57,857 nucleotides of DNA. Origin: MB1-2 sp046566065. GTDB taxonomy: Bacteria; Actinomycetota; CADDZG01; WHSQ01. Positions 48,974-56,156 of the stretch are shown here, piece after piece (within the stretch, counting starts at the first letter, position 1; each line of letters starts with the position of its first letter). The notes below the pieces were generated by a model. That model did not search any database and was not told where the DNA came from. It was given only the letters and a program-made list of their open reading frames with translations. Where the stretch lies: the NCBI GenBank assembly GCA_046566065.1, contig JBKHXK010000015.1, positions 1-57,857 of the forward strand, read 5' to 3'. A program made the position numbers and the translations under genes.

Positions 48974-50029
48974 ATGATCGGTGTCATCTCCAGATTGCTT
49001 GCGGTCCGGCTCGTCTGGCAGGGTCTGAAGGCCCGACGCGGGCGACCCCCGCGCGACTCCACGACCCGACCCCCGGGCCCCCCGGAGGCACGGCCCCCCT
49101 CGGTGGGGGTGGCCTCCCCCGGCAACGGTGCTCAGGTGCCCCGTGACGGAGGGGGCGTTCCGGTGCAGACGGGCGAGGGGCCGGGGCCCGACTCACCTCT
49201 TGAGCTGGATCCGCTCGACTGGAAGCAGACCGCGATGCGAGCGGTGAAAGAGATCAAGGACGATCGCGCCACGATGATCGCGGCCGGCATGGCCTACTAC
49301 GGTTTCCTGGCGTTGTTCCCAGCGTTGATCGCGGCGGTTGGGATCCTCGGGCTTATCGACGCGCCCGACAGGCTGTACGAGTCGATGGAGAAGGCGACCG
49401 ACTCGGCGCTTCCCGCGGGCGCGAGCGATCTCGTCGGTGAGGCGATAGCCAACGCGAGGGACCCGAAAGAGGACGCATCGTTGGTGGCCGCTCTGATAGG
49501 TACGGCCGTAGCTCTGTGGAGCGCGTCCTCTGGGTTGGTCGCCCTACAGAAGGGCCTCAACGTCGCTTACGACATCCAGCAGGAGCGCAAGTTCCTGAAG
49601 GCGCGTCTCGTCGCGTTCGCGTTGATCGTCGCGATCGGCTTGCTCGGCGGCGTCCCGTCGCCCTTCTTCACCTTCGGAGACACGACGTTGTTCACCGCGG
49701 TGGGTTGGATCCTCACGGTCGCAGCGGTGATGGTGTTGTTCAGCCTCTTCTATTACCTCGGGCCGAACCGCGACTCTCCGCGATGGACGTGGGTGAGCCC
49801 GGGCGGGATCGTCGGCGCCGGCATGTGGCTGCTGGTGTCGGCCGCGTTCGCGATCTACGTCGAGAACTTCAGCTCCTACGGGAAGACCTATGGGACGCTA
49901 GCCGGCGTGGTGGTGCTCATCCTGTGGTTGTTCCTGACCTCCCTCTCGGTCCTCGTGGGGGCCGAGTTGAATGCGGAGCTCGAGCGGCAGGCTGCGGCTG
50001 CGGCCGAACGGACGCCCGCTAGGACCTAG
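48974..50029 (+). CDS. YihY/BrkB family membrane protein
   Basis: 351 residues. About the first 70 residues are a Pro/Gly/Arg-rich cytosolic region; then comes a YihY/BrkB core with six helices, KEIKDDRATMIAAGMAYYGFLALFPALIA near residue 90 and YYLGPNRDSPRWTWVSPGGIVG. The family was first called RNase BN in error; the current view is an inner-membrane protein of unknown transport role. AAGGGAAG precedes ATG. The 3' end overlaps the next, convergent gene by 11 bases. Confidence 0.9.
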   Translation: MIGVISRLLAVRLVWQGLKARRGRPPRDSTTRPPGPPEARPPSVGVASPGNGAQVPRDGGGVPVQTGEGPGPDSPLELDPLDWKQTAMRAVKEIKDDRATMIAAGMAYYGFLALFPALIAAVGILGLIDAPDRLYESMEKATDSALPAGASDLVGEAIANARDPKEDASLVAALIGTAVALWSASSGLVALQKGLNVAYDIQQERKFLKARLVAFALIVAIGLLGGVPSPFFTFGDTTLFTAVGWILTVAAVMVLFSLFYYLGPNRDSPRWTWVSPGGIVGAGMWLLVSAAFAIYVENFSSYGKTYGTLAGVVVLILWLFLTSLSVLVGAELNAELERQAAAAAERTPART

Positions 50030-50534
50030 TCGATCGCCAGTCCTCGAACGCCTGTTTCAGGTCCTCCTTCGAGCGAGGCGGCGGCTTCGGATCGAGCCAG
50101 CTCGTCCTTTTCTTGTCGTCGTCGAGCAGCACCCACTCGTAGCCATAGCTCCGGGGCCCCGCCCAGAAAGGCTCCACCCAGGATTCGTGGCGCAAGGAAG
50201 CGACCGCCGCGTATCCGTACTTCGGCCGTCCGGTCCAGAAGGGGATCAGGTCGTGCAGCGCGGAGCCCCTGGTGCGAGCGCGCACTTCGTTGACGTGCGA
50301 GTACTCGCCGATCCAGCACAGCTCGATCCTGGCTTTCGCGACGAAGAGGCCGCCGTGTAGCTGGATCCAGACGCCGTCGTTGGGGAAGGCCCCGTTCTTG
50401 TGTGCCGGCCCGGGACGGTCTCGCGTCTCGACGGCGTACGCGACCTGGGGGCCGCGGCCCGTTCCGGTCAGGTGCTCCAACTTGCGGATGACGACGTGAT
50501 CCACGGTCCCGAAGGCTACAGTCGGGCGCGCCAT
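50019..50534 (-). CDS. Hypothetical protein, possibly PUA/ASCH/EVE-like
   Basis: 171 residues from ATG 50534, 161 from GTG 50504. Central strands (VWIQLHGGLFVAKARIELCW, then EYSHVNEVRART) look like the beta-barrel of PUA, ASCH or EVE modules that bind modified bases or RNA, but I cannot assign a family. The C-terminus has PPPRSKEDLKQAFEDW. The ATG shares its CATG with the divergent ABC-F gene start, so GTG 50504 is a plausible alternative. Convergent with brkB, 11-bp overlap. Confidence 0.65.
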   Translation of the reverse strand: MARPTVAFGTVDHVVIRKLEHLTGTGRGPQVAYAVETRDRPGPAHKNGAFPNDGVWIQLHGGLFVAKARIELCWIGEYSHVNEVRARTRGSALHDLIPFWTGRPKYGYAAVASLRHESWVEPFWAGPRSYGYEWVLLDDDKKRTSWLDPKPPPRSKEDLKQAFEDWRSTRS

Positions 50535-52473
50535 GATCATCACCGTCACCGGGTTGTCGAAGTCCTTCGGAGCCCGGGATCTGTTCGACGAGACCGATCT
50601 CCAGATCCGAGCCAGGGACCGCGTGGCACTCGTGGGCCCCAACGGGTCGGGCAAGACGACCCTGGTGGAGATGCTGGCCGGCCTCCAAGCCCCCGATCGC
50701 GGCGAGATCTCGATCGCCAAAGACATCGTCCTGGGCTACCTCCCCCAGGAGACCGACGATCTGCGGGGACGCTCCATCCTCGAAGAGGTGCTGTCGGTGT
50801 CGGCCCAGGTGACCGACGCCGGCCATCGCATGCAGGTGTTGGAGCACGAGATGGCAGAAGCGTCCGGCGACGAGAGGGACCGTCTGCTGCGCGAGTACGC
50901 CCACATGCAGGACAGGTTCTCGACCCTCGGCGGATACAGCTTGGAGGCGGAGGCCAAGAAGATCCTGGCCGGCCTCGGATTCACCGAGGAGGATCTGGAG
51001 CGAAGGACCGAGACCCTTTCCGGCGGGTGGCTGATGCGGATCGCCCTCGCGAAGCTGCTGTTGTCCAAGCCGGACATGTTGATGCTCGACGAGCCCACCA
51101 ACCACCTGGATGTCGAGTCGGTCGAGTGGCTCGAGCGCTTCCTGTCCGCGTACGAAGGCGCCATCCTTCTCATCTCGCACGACCGCGACTTCATGAATGC
51201 GATCGCCAACAAGGTGGTCGAGATCGACCGGGCCAAGTTGGCGGTCTACACGGGCAACTACGAGGACTTCGTCCGTCAGCGCGAGCAGATAGCGATGCAG
51301 CTCGAAGCGACCGCGAAGAACCAGGCCCGGCAGCGGGCCGCGACCGAGGCGTTCATCGGACGTTTCCGTTACAAGGCGTCGAAGGCCCGTCAGGTTCAAA
51401 GCAGGATCAAGAGCCTGGAGCGGATGGAGAAGGTCGCTCCCGTCTCCAAGGCGCGCAAGAAGATGGGACTTACCTTCCCCGATCCACCTCCTGCATCGCG
51501 CGTGACGGTGGAGCTCGCCGACGTTTCCTTCGCTTACGGAGAGCGGCCCGTGTACCAGGGTCTGGATCTGGTGGTCGAGCGCGATCACAAGATCGCCCTC
51601 GTGGGCCCGAACGGGGCCGGTAAGTCCACCCTGCTGAAGCTGGTCGCCGGGGTTCTGACACCGACGGCCGGCGAGCGACTGGTGGGCCCCAAGACGAAGC
51701 TCGGCTACTTCGCGCAGCATCAGATCGAAGCGCTCGATCCGGCTAAGCGGGTGATCCAGGAGATCGAAGCCTCGATCCCTCGGGGCGTTCAGGTGAAGCC
51801 GCGGGACCTGCTGGGTCGGTTCTTGTTCTCGGGGGACGACATCGACAAACCGATCTCGGTCCTGTCCGGCGGGGAGAGGACGCGGGTGGCCCTCGCCAAG
51901 ATGCTGGTCTCGCCCCTGAACCTCCTCTGTCTCGACGAGCCGACCAACCACCTCGATATCGCCAGCCGCGACGTGCTCGAGGACGCCCTCGAGGACTACA
52001 AGGGCGCCCTGGTTCTGATCACGCACGACCGGCACCTGATCAGAAGCGTGGCCGACCACATCGTCGAGGTCGTGGACGGCAGGGTGACCTGGTACGACGG
52101 GGATTACGACTTCTACATCGAGCGGCGCGAGCGAGAGGCGCAGTCGTCTCCGGCTGCCGCGACCGTTCCAAGCGCTTCGAACCCGCCGCCGAGCGCGGCC
52201 AAGGAGCGTCGGCGTCAGAACGCGAAGGAGCGCGAGCGCACACGCGAGCTGCGCAAGCGCATCGGAGCGATTGAGACGAAGCTCGAGAAGGCCGCGGAAG
52301 AGATGAAGAAGATCGGCGAGATCTTGGCGGACCCGAACGTTTACTCGACCGATGTCGACGTGGCCGAGCTGTCCCGCGACTACGAACGGTGTCAGCGCCG
52401 GGTTGCGAAGCTGGAAGCGGACTGGGAGGAAGCCAGCGAGGCGCTGGAGGGGCTACAAGCGACCCCGCTATGA
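50533..52473 (+). CDS. ABC-F family translation ATPase
   Basis: 646 residues with two ABC modules and no membrane part. First site: VALVGPNGSGKTTLVEML, signature LSGGWLMRIALAKLLL, Walker B LMLDEPTNHLD. The linker (residues about 245-320) is the ABC-F P-site interaction motif region. Second site: IALVGPNGAGKSTLLKL, LSGGERTRVALAK, LCLDEPTNHLD. A C-terminal coiled coil (560-630) resembles Uup/YdiF. These ATPases act on ribosomes to relieve stalling or protect from antibiotics. MIITVTGLSKSFG is a normal ABC-F N-terminus; its ATG overlaps the divergent start. Confidence 0.93.
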   Translation: MIITVTGLSKSFGARDLFDETDLQIRARDRVALVGPNGSGKTTLVEMLAGLQAPDRGEISIAKDIVLGYLPQETDDLRGRSILEEVLSVSAQVTDAGHRMQVLEHEMAEASGDERDRLLREYAHMQDRFSTLGGYSLEAEAKKILAGLGFTEEDLERRTETLSGGWLMRIALAKLLLSKPDMLMLDEPTNHLDVESVEWLERFLSAYEGAILLISHDRDFMNAIANKVVEIDRAKLAVYTGNYEDFVRQREQIAMQLEATAKNQARQRAATEAFIGRFRYKASKARQVQSRIKSLERMEKVAPVSKARKKMGLTFPDPPPASRVTVELADVSFAYGERPVYQGLDLVVERDHKIALVGPNGAGKSTLLKLVAGVLTPTAGERLVGPKTKLGYFAQHQIEALDPAKRVIQEIEASIPRGVQVKPRDLLGRFLFSGDDIDKPISVLSGGERTRVALAKMLVSPLNLLCLDEPTNHLDIASRDVLEDALEDYKGALVLITHDRHLIRSVADHIVEVVDGRVTWYDGDYDFYIERREREAQSSPAAATVPSASNPPPSAAKERRRQNAKERERTRELRKRIGAIETKLEKAAEEMKKIGEILADPNVYSTDVDVAELSRDYERCQRRVAKLEADWEEASEALEGLQATPL

Positions 52474-52512
52474 GGCGTACGCTTGGAGTGCGCATCGATA
52501 AGGAGGTCGGAG

Positions 52513-52896
52513 ATGAAGCTCTTCTGTCCGCAATGCCGACTCGAGCAACCTCGGAGCCACGCCTACTGCCTCCGCTGCGGTCACGAGCTTCCACGCCAGC
52601 TACTGGCTCAGGAACCCGCCAAGACCACGCGCTTCTTCGCCGGGGTCAAGGTAGGTCACGGTGACCCCGATCACGCCTACCTCCGAGTTTCCTGTTATCG
52701 CAAGGACCAGCTGTTCGAGAGTGAGGAAGGCTCGGTGACGATCCCCGGCCACCACGTCCGCTTCTCGGTCTGGGTCGGAGACGAGGCACGCTGCGTGATG
52801 TCCCTGCCGGAGACGGAAGCGGCAGCGCTCGCCTCTTACATCCAAGCAGAGCTCACGCAGCTTTCGGCCAGCGGCTCGGAGGGTCGGCCGGTCTGA
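52513..52896 (+). CDS. Small zinc-ribbon protein
   Basis: 127 residues. The N-terminal zinc ribbon has CPQC and CLRC (residues about 5-8 and 19-22). The rest (45-115) is a beta-rich domain with LRVSCYRKDQLFESEEGSVT and FSVWVGDEA, perhaps a barrel. No family recognised. AAGGAGGTCGGAG precedes ATG. It overlaps the following glycosylase by 4 bases (CTGA). Confidence 0.72.
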   Translation: MKLFCPQCRLEQPRSHAYCLRCGHELPRQLLAQEPAKTTRFFAGVKVGHGDPDHAYLRVSCYRKDQLFESEEGSVTIPGHHVRFSVWVGDEARCVMSLPETEAAALASYIQAELTQLSASGSEGRPV

Positions 52897-53465
52897 CCTC
52901 CGCGTCCTCGAGGACCGCACCTTGGCGTCCGACCGAAGAGGAGCTGGCCGCCGCCTACGGCAAGAAGATCCGGGACGTGATCGCCTCCGACCTGGACGTT
53001 CTGTTCTGTGGGATCAACCCAGGCCTCTATTCGGGCGCGGTCGGCCATCACTTCGCCCGGCCGGGTAACCGTTTCTGGCCCGCCTTGCATCGTTCGGGTT
53101 TCACCCGGCGGTTGCTCGGCCCCTTCGAGGAGCGACAGCTCCTGGAGGAGAACCTCGGCGTCACCAACATCGTCGGTCGGACCACCGCGAGGGCAGACGA
53201 ACTGAGCGACGACGAGCTGCGGCGGGGGGTCGAGACGTTGAGGAGGAAGGTGCGGAGGTACCGTCCGAGGTGGCTGGCGCTGCTCGGTCTGGGCGCTTAT
53301 CGGGTGGGGTTCGGCGATGCGAGGGCGACCGTCGGGCCGCAGGACATCACGATCGGAGTGACCCGCGTCTGGCTGCTTCCGAACCCGAGCGGCTTGAACG
53401 CCCACTATCAGCTGGATGCGCTGGCCGAGCGATTCTCCGACCTGAAGCGTGAGGTCAGGGCCTGA
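52893..53465 (+). CDS. mug: Mug-type G/U mismatch uracil-DNA glycosylase, CTG start likely
   Basis: 190 residues if it begins at CTG 52893. Motif 1 FCGINPGLYSG (near residue 35), a HHFARPGNRFW segment and motif 2 NPSGLNAHY are typical of Mug/TDG-type uracil-DNA glycosylases, which remove uracil from G-U pairs. The frame has no ATG, GTG or TTG between the last upstream stop (about 52722) and GTG 52977, but family members have about 28 residues before that GTG. CTG 52893, with GGAGGG 9 bases before and a 4-base overlap with the previous stop, is the best start. GTG 52977 would give 162 residues. Confidence 0.85.
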   Translation: MTSASSRTAPWRPTEEELAAAYGKKIRDVIASDLDVLFCGINPGLYSGAVGHHFARPGNRFWPALHRSGFTRRLLGPFEERQLLEENLGVTNIVGRTTARADELSDDELRRGVETLRRKVRRYRPRWLALLGLGAYRVGFGDARATVGPQDITIGVTRVWLLPNPSGLNAHYQLDALAERFSDLKREVRA

Positions 53466-53587
53466 AAGTGGTCACCGCGCGGTGAAGGGAAGCGAGCAAG
53501 GGCGCCGAATCTTCGACCGTCGACTACGCCTGTAGTACCCCTCCAGGCAGTAGATTCCTGAGCACACCCGACTCGAGAGGCGGTTTG

Positions 53588-55795
53588 ATGGCGGAGGATC
53601 CAAGCAGCAGGTCCGGAGGCGGGCTGGAGGGCTTCAAGAAGGCGTTCGAGGACTGGAAGCTCCGCCGCCGGCGCAAGAAGACCGCCAAGCGCAAGACCTC
53701 GGGACGCACGACCACGATCGTTCTGTCGATCGTCGTGCTGGCCCTGTTCGGAGCCTTCGCGGCCGCCCTCAACTACCTGACCCCCACTGCAACCGGCCGG
53801 GAGGTGTCGATCGACGAGCTGAGCGCTCTGGCCGACGAGAAGCGGATAGAGACCGCCACCTTCCGCGACGAGGACAACCGCCTCGTGGGGACGTTCGCGG
53901 CCGGGTCCATCGTGGCCGAAGACGAGCCGAAGAAGGACCCCGGCGGCAAGGGCGCCGAGGGCAAGAACGACAAGGGCAACACCGCGGCCAAGGGCAAAGG
54001 CGATGGCGACAAGAAACAAGGGCCCAACGCCGGGGGGTCGGACGAACCGGTCGCCGAGGAAGAGCCGTCGAAGGCACCGGTGGGAGCCGGCGAGTACTGG
54101 CTGACCTATCCCTCCAGCGACGCGGCGTTCGGGGTCCTGGCCGAGATGGTCACCGAGGCGGGAGCGCGCGTGACCGTCGACCCGCAGACCCCCAAGACGA
54201 TCGTGCGGGCGGTCTCGACCTACCTGTTGCCGCTGCTGATCCTGGCCAGCTTCTTCGGTCTGCTCTTCACCGCCGGCAAGGGGGGCGGGGGAGCGATCGG
54301 CGATGTCATGACCTTCGGAACGATCGGCAAGGGCAAGAAGGGGAAGTCGACCAGCGCCACCACCTTCAAGGACGTCGGTGGTGCCGAAGAGGCGGTGATC
54401 GAGCTCAAAGAGGTCGTCGATTACCTCACGAACCCGAAGCGGTACGACGAGATCGGCGCGGTCCCACCCAAGGGCGTGCTGCTCTTCGGCCCCCCCGGGT
54501 GCGGCAAGACCTTGCTCGCCAAGGCCGTTGCCGGTGAAGCGGGGGTGCCGTTCTTCTCGGTGGCCGGCGCCGAGTTCGTCGAATCCCTGGTCGGCATCGG
54601 AGCGGCTCGCGTCCGCGACCTGTTCGCCCGCGTGCGTGCGGTCGCTCCCGCCATCGTTTTCATCGACGAGTTGGACGCCGCCGGGCGCAAGCGCGGTCAC
54701 GGTGAAGGTGGCGGTTCCGACGAGCGCGAGCAGACCCTGAACCAGATGCTCGTCGAGATGGACGGTTTCGAGGTCAGCTCCGGGATCGTGGTCATCGGTG
54801 CGACCAACCGTCCAGACATCCTGGACCCCGCGCTGCTGCGCCCAGGTCGCTTCGACAGGCACATCACCGTCGATCAGCCGGACGGCGCCGGACGTCTAGC
54901 GATCCTTCAGCTGCATGCGAAGGGCAAGCCCGTGGCGAAGTCGGTCGACATGGCCTACATCGCGAAGCGCACCCCGGGTTTCTCGGGCGCCGACCTGGCG
55001 AACGTGATCAACGAGGCCGCGTTGCTCACTCTGCGAGAGAAGAAGCCCGAGATCGAGACGGCCGAGCTCGAGGAAGCGATCCAACGCGTGCTCCATGGCC
55101 CGAAGCGCAGGGGTCGGGTGCTCAGCCCGGAGGAGGAGCGCCGCGCCGCCTATCACGAGTCCGGTCACGCGATCGTGGCGGCAGCTCTCGGCCGAGCCGA
55201 CGACCTGCACCGGGTCAGCATCCTGGCCCGTTCGCGCGGCATCGGTGGAACGGGGCTGGACCGCCAGGACGACACCTTGTTGCTGACGCGCAACCAGCTC
55301 TTCGCTCGCGTGGTCGTGGCGATGTCGGGGATGGCCGCCGAAGAGCTGGTCCTGGAGGAGCCGTCCACGGGGGCCGAGCAGGACCTCGAGCAGGCCACCG
55401 AGATCGCCCGCGACATCGTCGGCCGCTATGGGATGAGCCCGGCGCTCGGCCGGGCCCGGCTCCTCGCATCCGACGTGGATCAGTACCTCGGTGGTGACTC
55501 CGCGTTCTCGAACCTGTCTTCCCAGACCCACGTCGAGTTCGACAACGAGGTTAGGCGGCTGCTGGAAGAGGCCGAGACGCAGGCCCGCGGCCTGCTGGAA
55601 GCCAACCGTGAGCTCTTGAACGAGATGGCGGAGCGCCTGGAGGTCGACGAGACCTTGGAGGGGACCGCTCTGGACGGGATCCTGAGGCGGGTGCCTCGTA
55701 GCGACGCATCCCTTGGACGGGTCTTCTCGGTGCGAGACGGCAACGGGGTGGCGGCCGGCAGACAGGCCGCGCCGGGGGCGAGGAGGCCGGTCTAG
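53588..55795 (+). CDS. ftsH: ATP-dependent zinc metalloprotease FtsH (paralogue 2) with long charged insert
   Basis: 735 residues. N-terminal basic segment, first helix (about 43-63), a periplasmic region with a low-complexity Lys/Gly/Asp insert (about 110-165), second helix (about 215-235), AAA+ with GPPGCGKT (301-308) and VFIDELDAAG, and peptidase with H523 in HESGHAIVAAAL. Compared with FtsH-1 it has Cys for Thr in Walker A and Ser for Ala in HEAGH; both are found in active homologues. The insert is not a standard FtsH feature. N-terminal FKKAFEDWKLRRR resembles the C-terminus of the protein at 50019. The stop interlocks with the convergent gene. Confidence 0.93.
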   Translation: MAEDPSSRSGGGLEGFKKAFEDWKLRRRRKKTAKRKTSGRTTTIVLSIVVLALFGAFAAALNYLTPTATGREVSIDELSALADEKRIETATFRDEDNRLVGTFAAGSIVAEDEPKKDPGGKGAEGKNDKGNTAAKGKGDGDKKQGPNAGGSDEPVAEEEPSKAPVGAGEYWLTYPSSDAAFGVLAEMVTEAGARVTVDPQTPKTIVRAVSTYLLPLLILASFFGLLFTAGKGGGGAIGDVMTFGTIGKGKKGKSTSATTFKDVGGAEEAVIELKEVVDYLTNPKRYDEIGAVPPKGVLLFGPPGCGKTLLAKAVAGEAGVPFFSVAGAEFVESLVGIGAARVRDLFARVRAVAPAIVFIDELDAAGRKRGHGEGGGSDEREQTLNQMLVEMDGFEVSSGIVVIGATNRPDILDPALLRPGRFDRHITVDQPDGAGRLAILQLHAKGKPVAKSVDMAYIAKRTPGFSGADLANVINEAALLTLREKKPEIETAELEEAIQRVLHGPKRRGRVLSPEEERRAAYHESGHAIVAAALGRADDLHRVSILARSRGIGGTGLDRQDDTLLLTRNQLFARVVVAMSGMAAEELVLEEPSTGAEQDLEQATEIARDIVGRYGMSPALGRARLLASDVDQYLGGDSAFSNLSSQTHVEFDNEVRRLLEEAETQARGLLEANRELLNEMAERLEVDETLEGTALDGILRRVPRSDASLGRVFSVRDGNGVAAGRQAAPGARRPV

Positions 55796-56076
55796 GCGTC
55801 CTGGCCGGCCGGGCCGTCGGGCGAGGCTGTGACCTGCTCGAGCGACTCGGCGCTGCCGTCGCCGGCGGCCTGGATGGCAAGCTCGTCCCCCGCACGCAGG
55901 GTTAGATAACGACCGTGCTCGCCTCTGACCTTCTTCACATACTCGACGAATCGGTTCAGGTAGAGAGCGTCGGCGTGCGCTTCGAGGCGTTCGAGATCGA
56001 CCACGACGCCCGCATCACGCTGGTCGCGCTCGTCGGAGCCACTGCCGTTCGCGTCGCTCGACCTCACCTGGCTCAA
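55792..56076 (-). CDS. Small hypothetical protein
   Basis: 94 residues from TTG 56076, which has a near-perfect AGGAGG 7 bases upstream; an in-frame longer start at 56142 lacks one. The central part (LEAHADALYLNRFVEYVKKV) is helical, followed by a short strand pair (RYLTLRAGDELAIQAAG) and an acidic tail. No family recognised. The stop interlocks with the stop of ftsH-2 (CTAG). Confidence 0.65.
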   Translation of the reverse strand: MSQVRSSDANGSGSDERDQRDAGVVVDLERLEAHADALYLNRFVEYVKKVRGEHGRYLTLRAGDELAIQAAGDGSAESLEQVTASPDGPAGQDA

Positions 56077-56156
56077 CTGGCCACCTCCTTCGCAGGCGGA
56101 GGGACAACCCCCCACCCGGAGAACCTTAGTCCAAGCGATCACCGACGAGAGGCGAT

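Noticed and set aside
50026..52059. 677-residue minus-strand frame opposite the ABC-F gene
   Set aside because: It mirrors the ABC-F gene, is low in hydrophobic domains and carries no recognisable motif.
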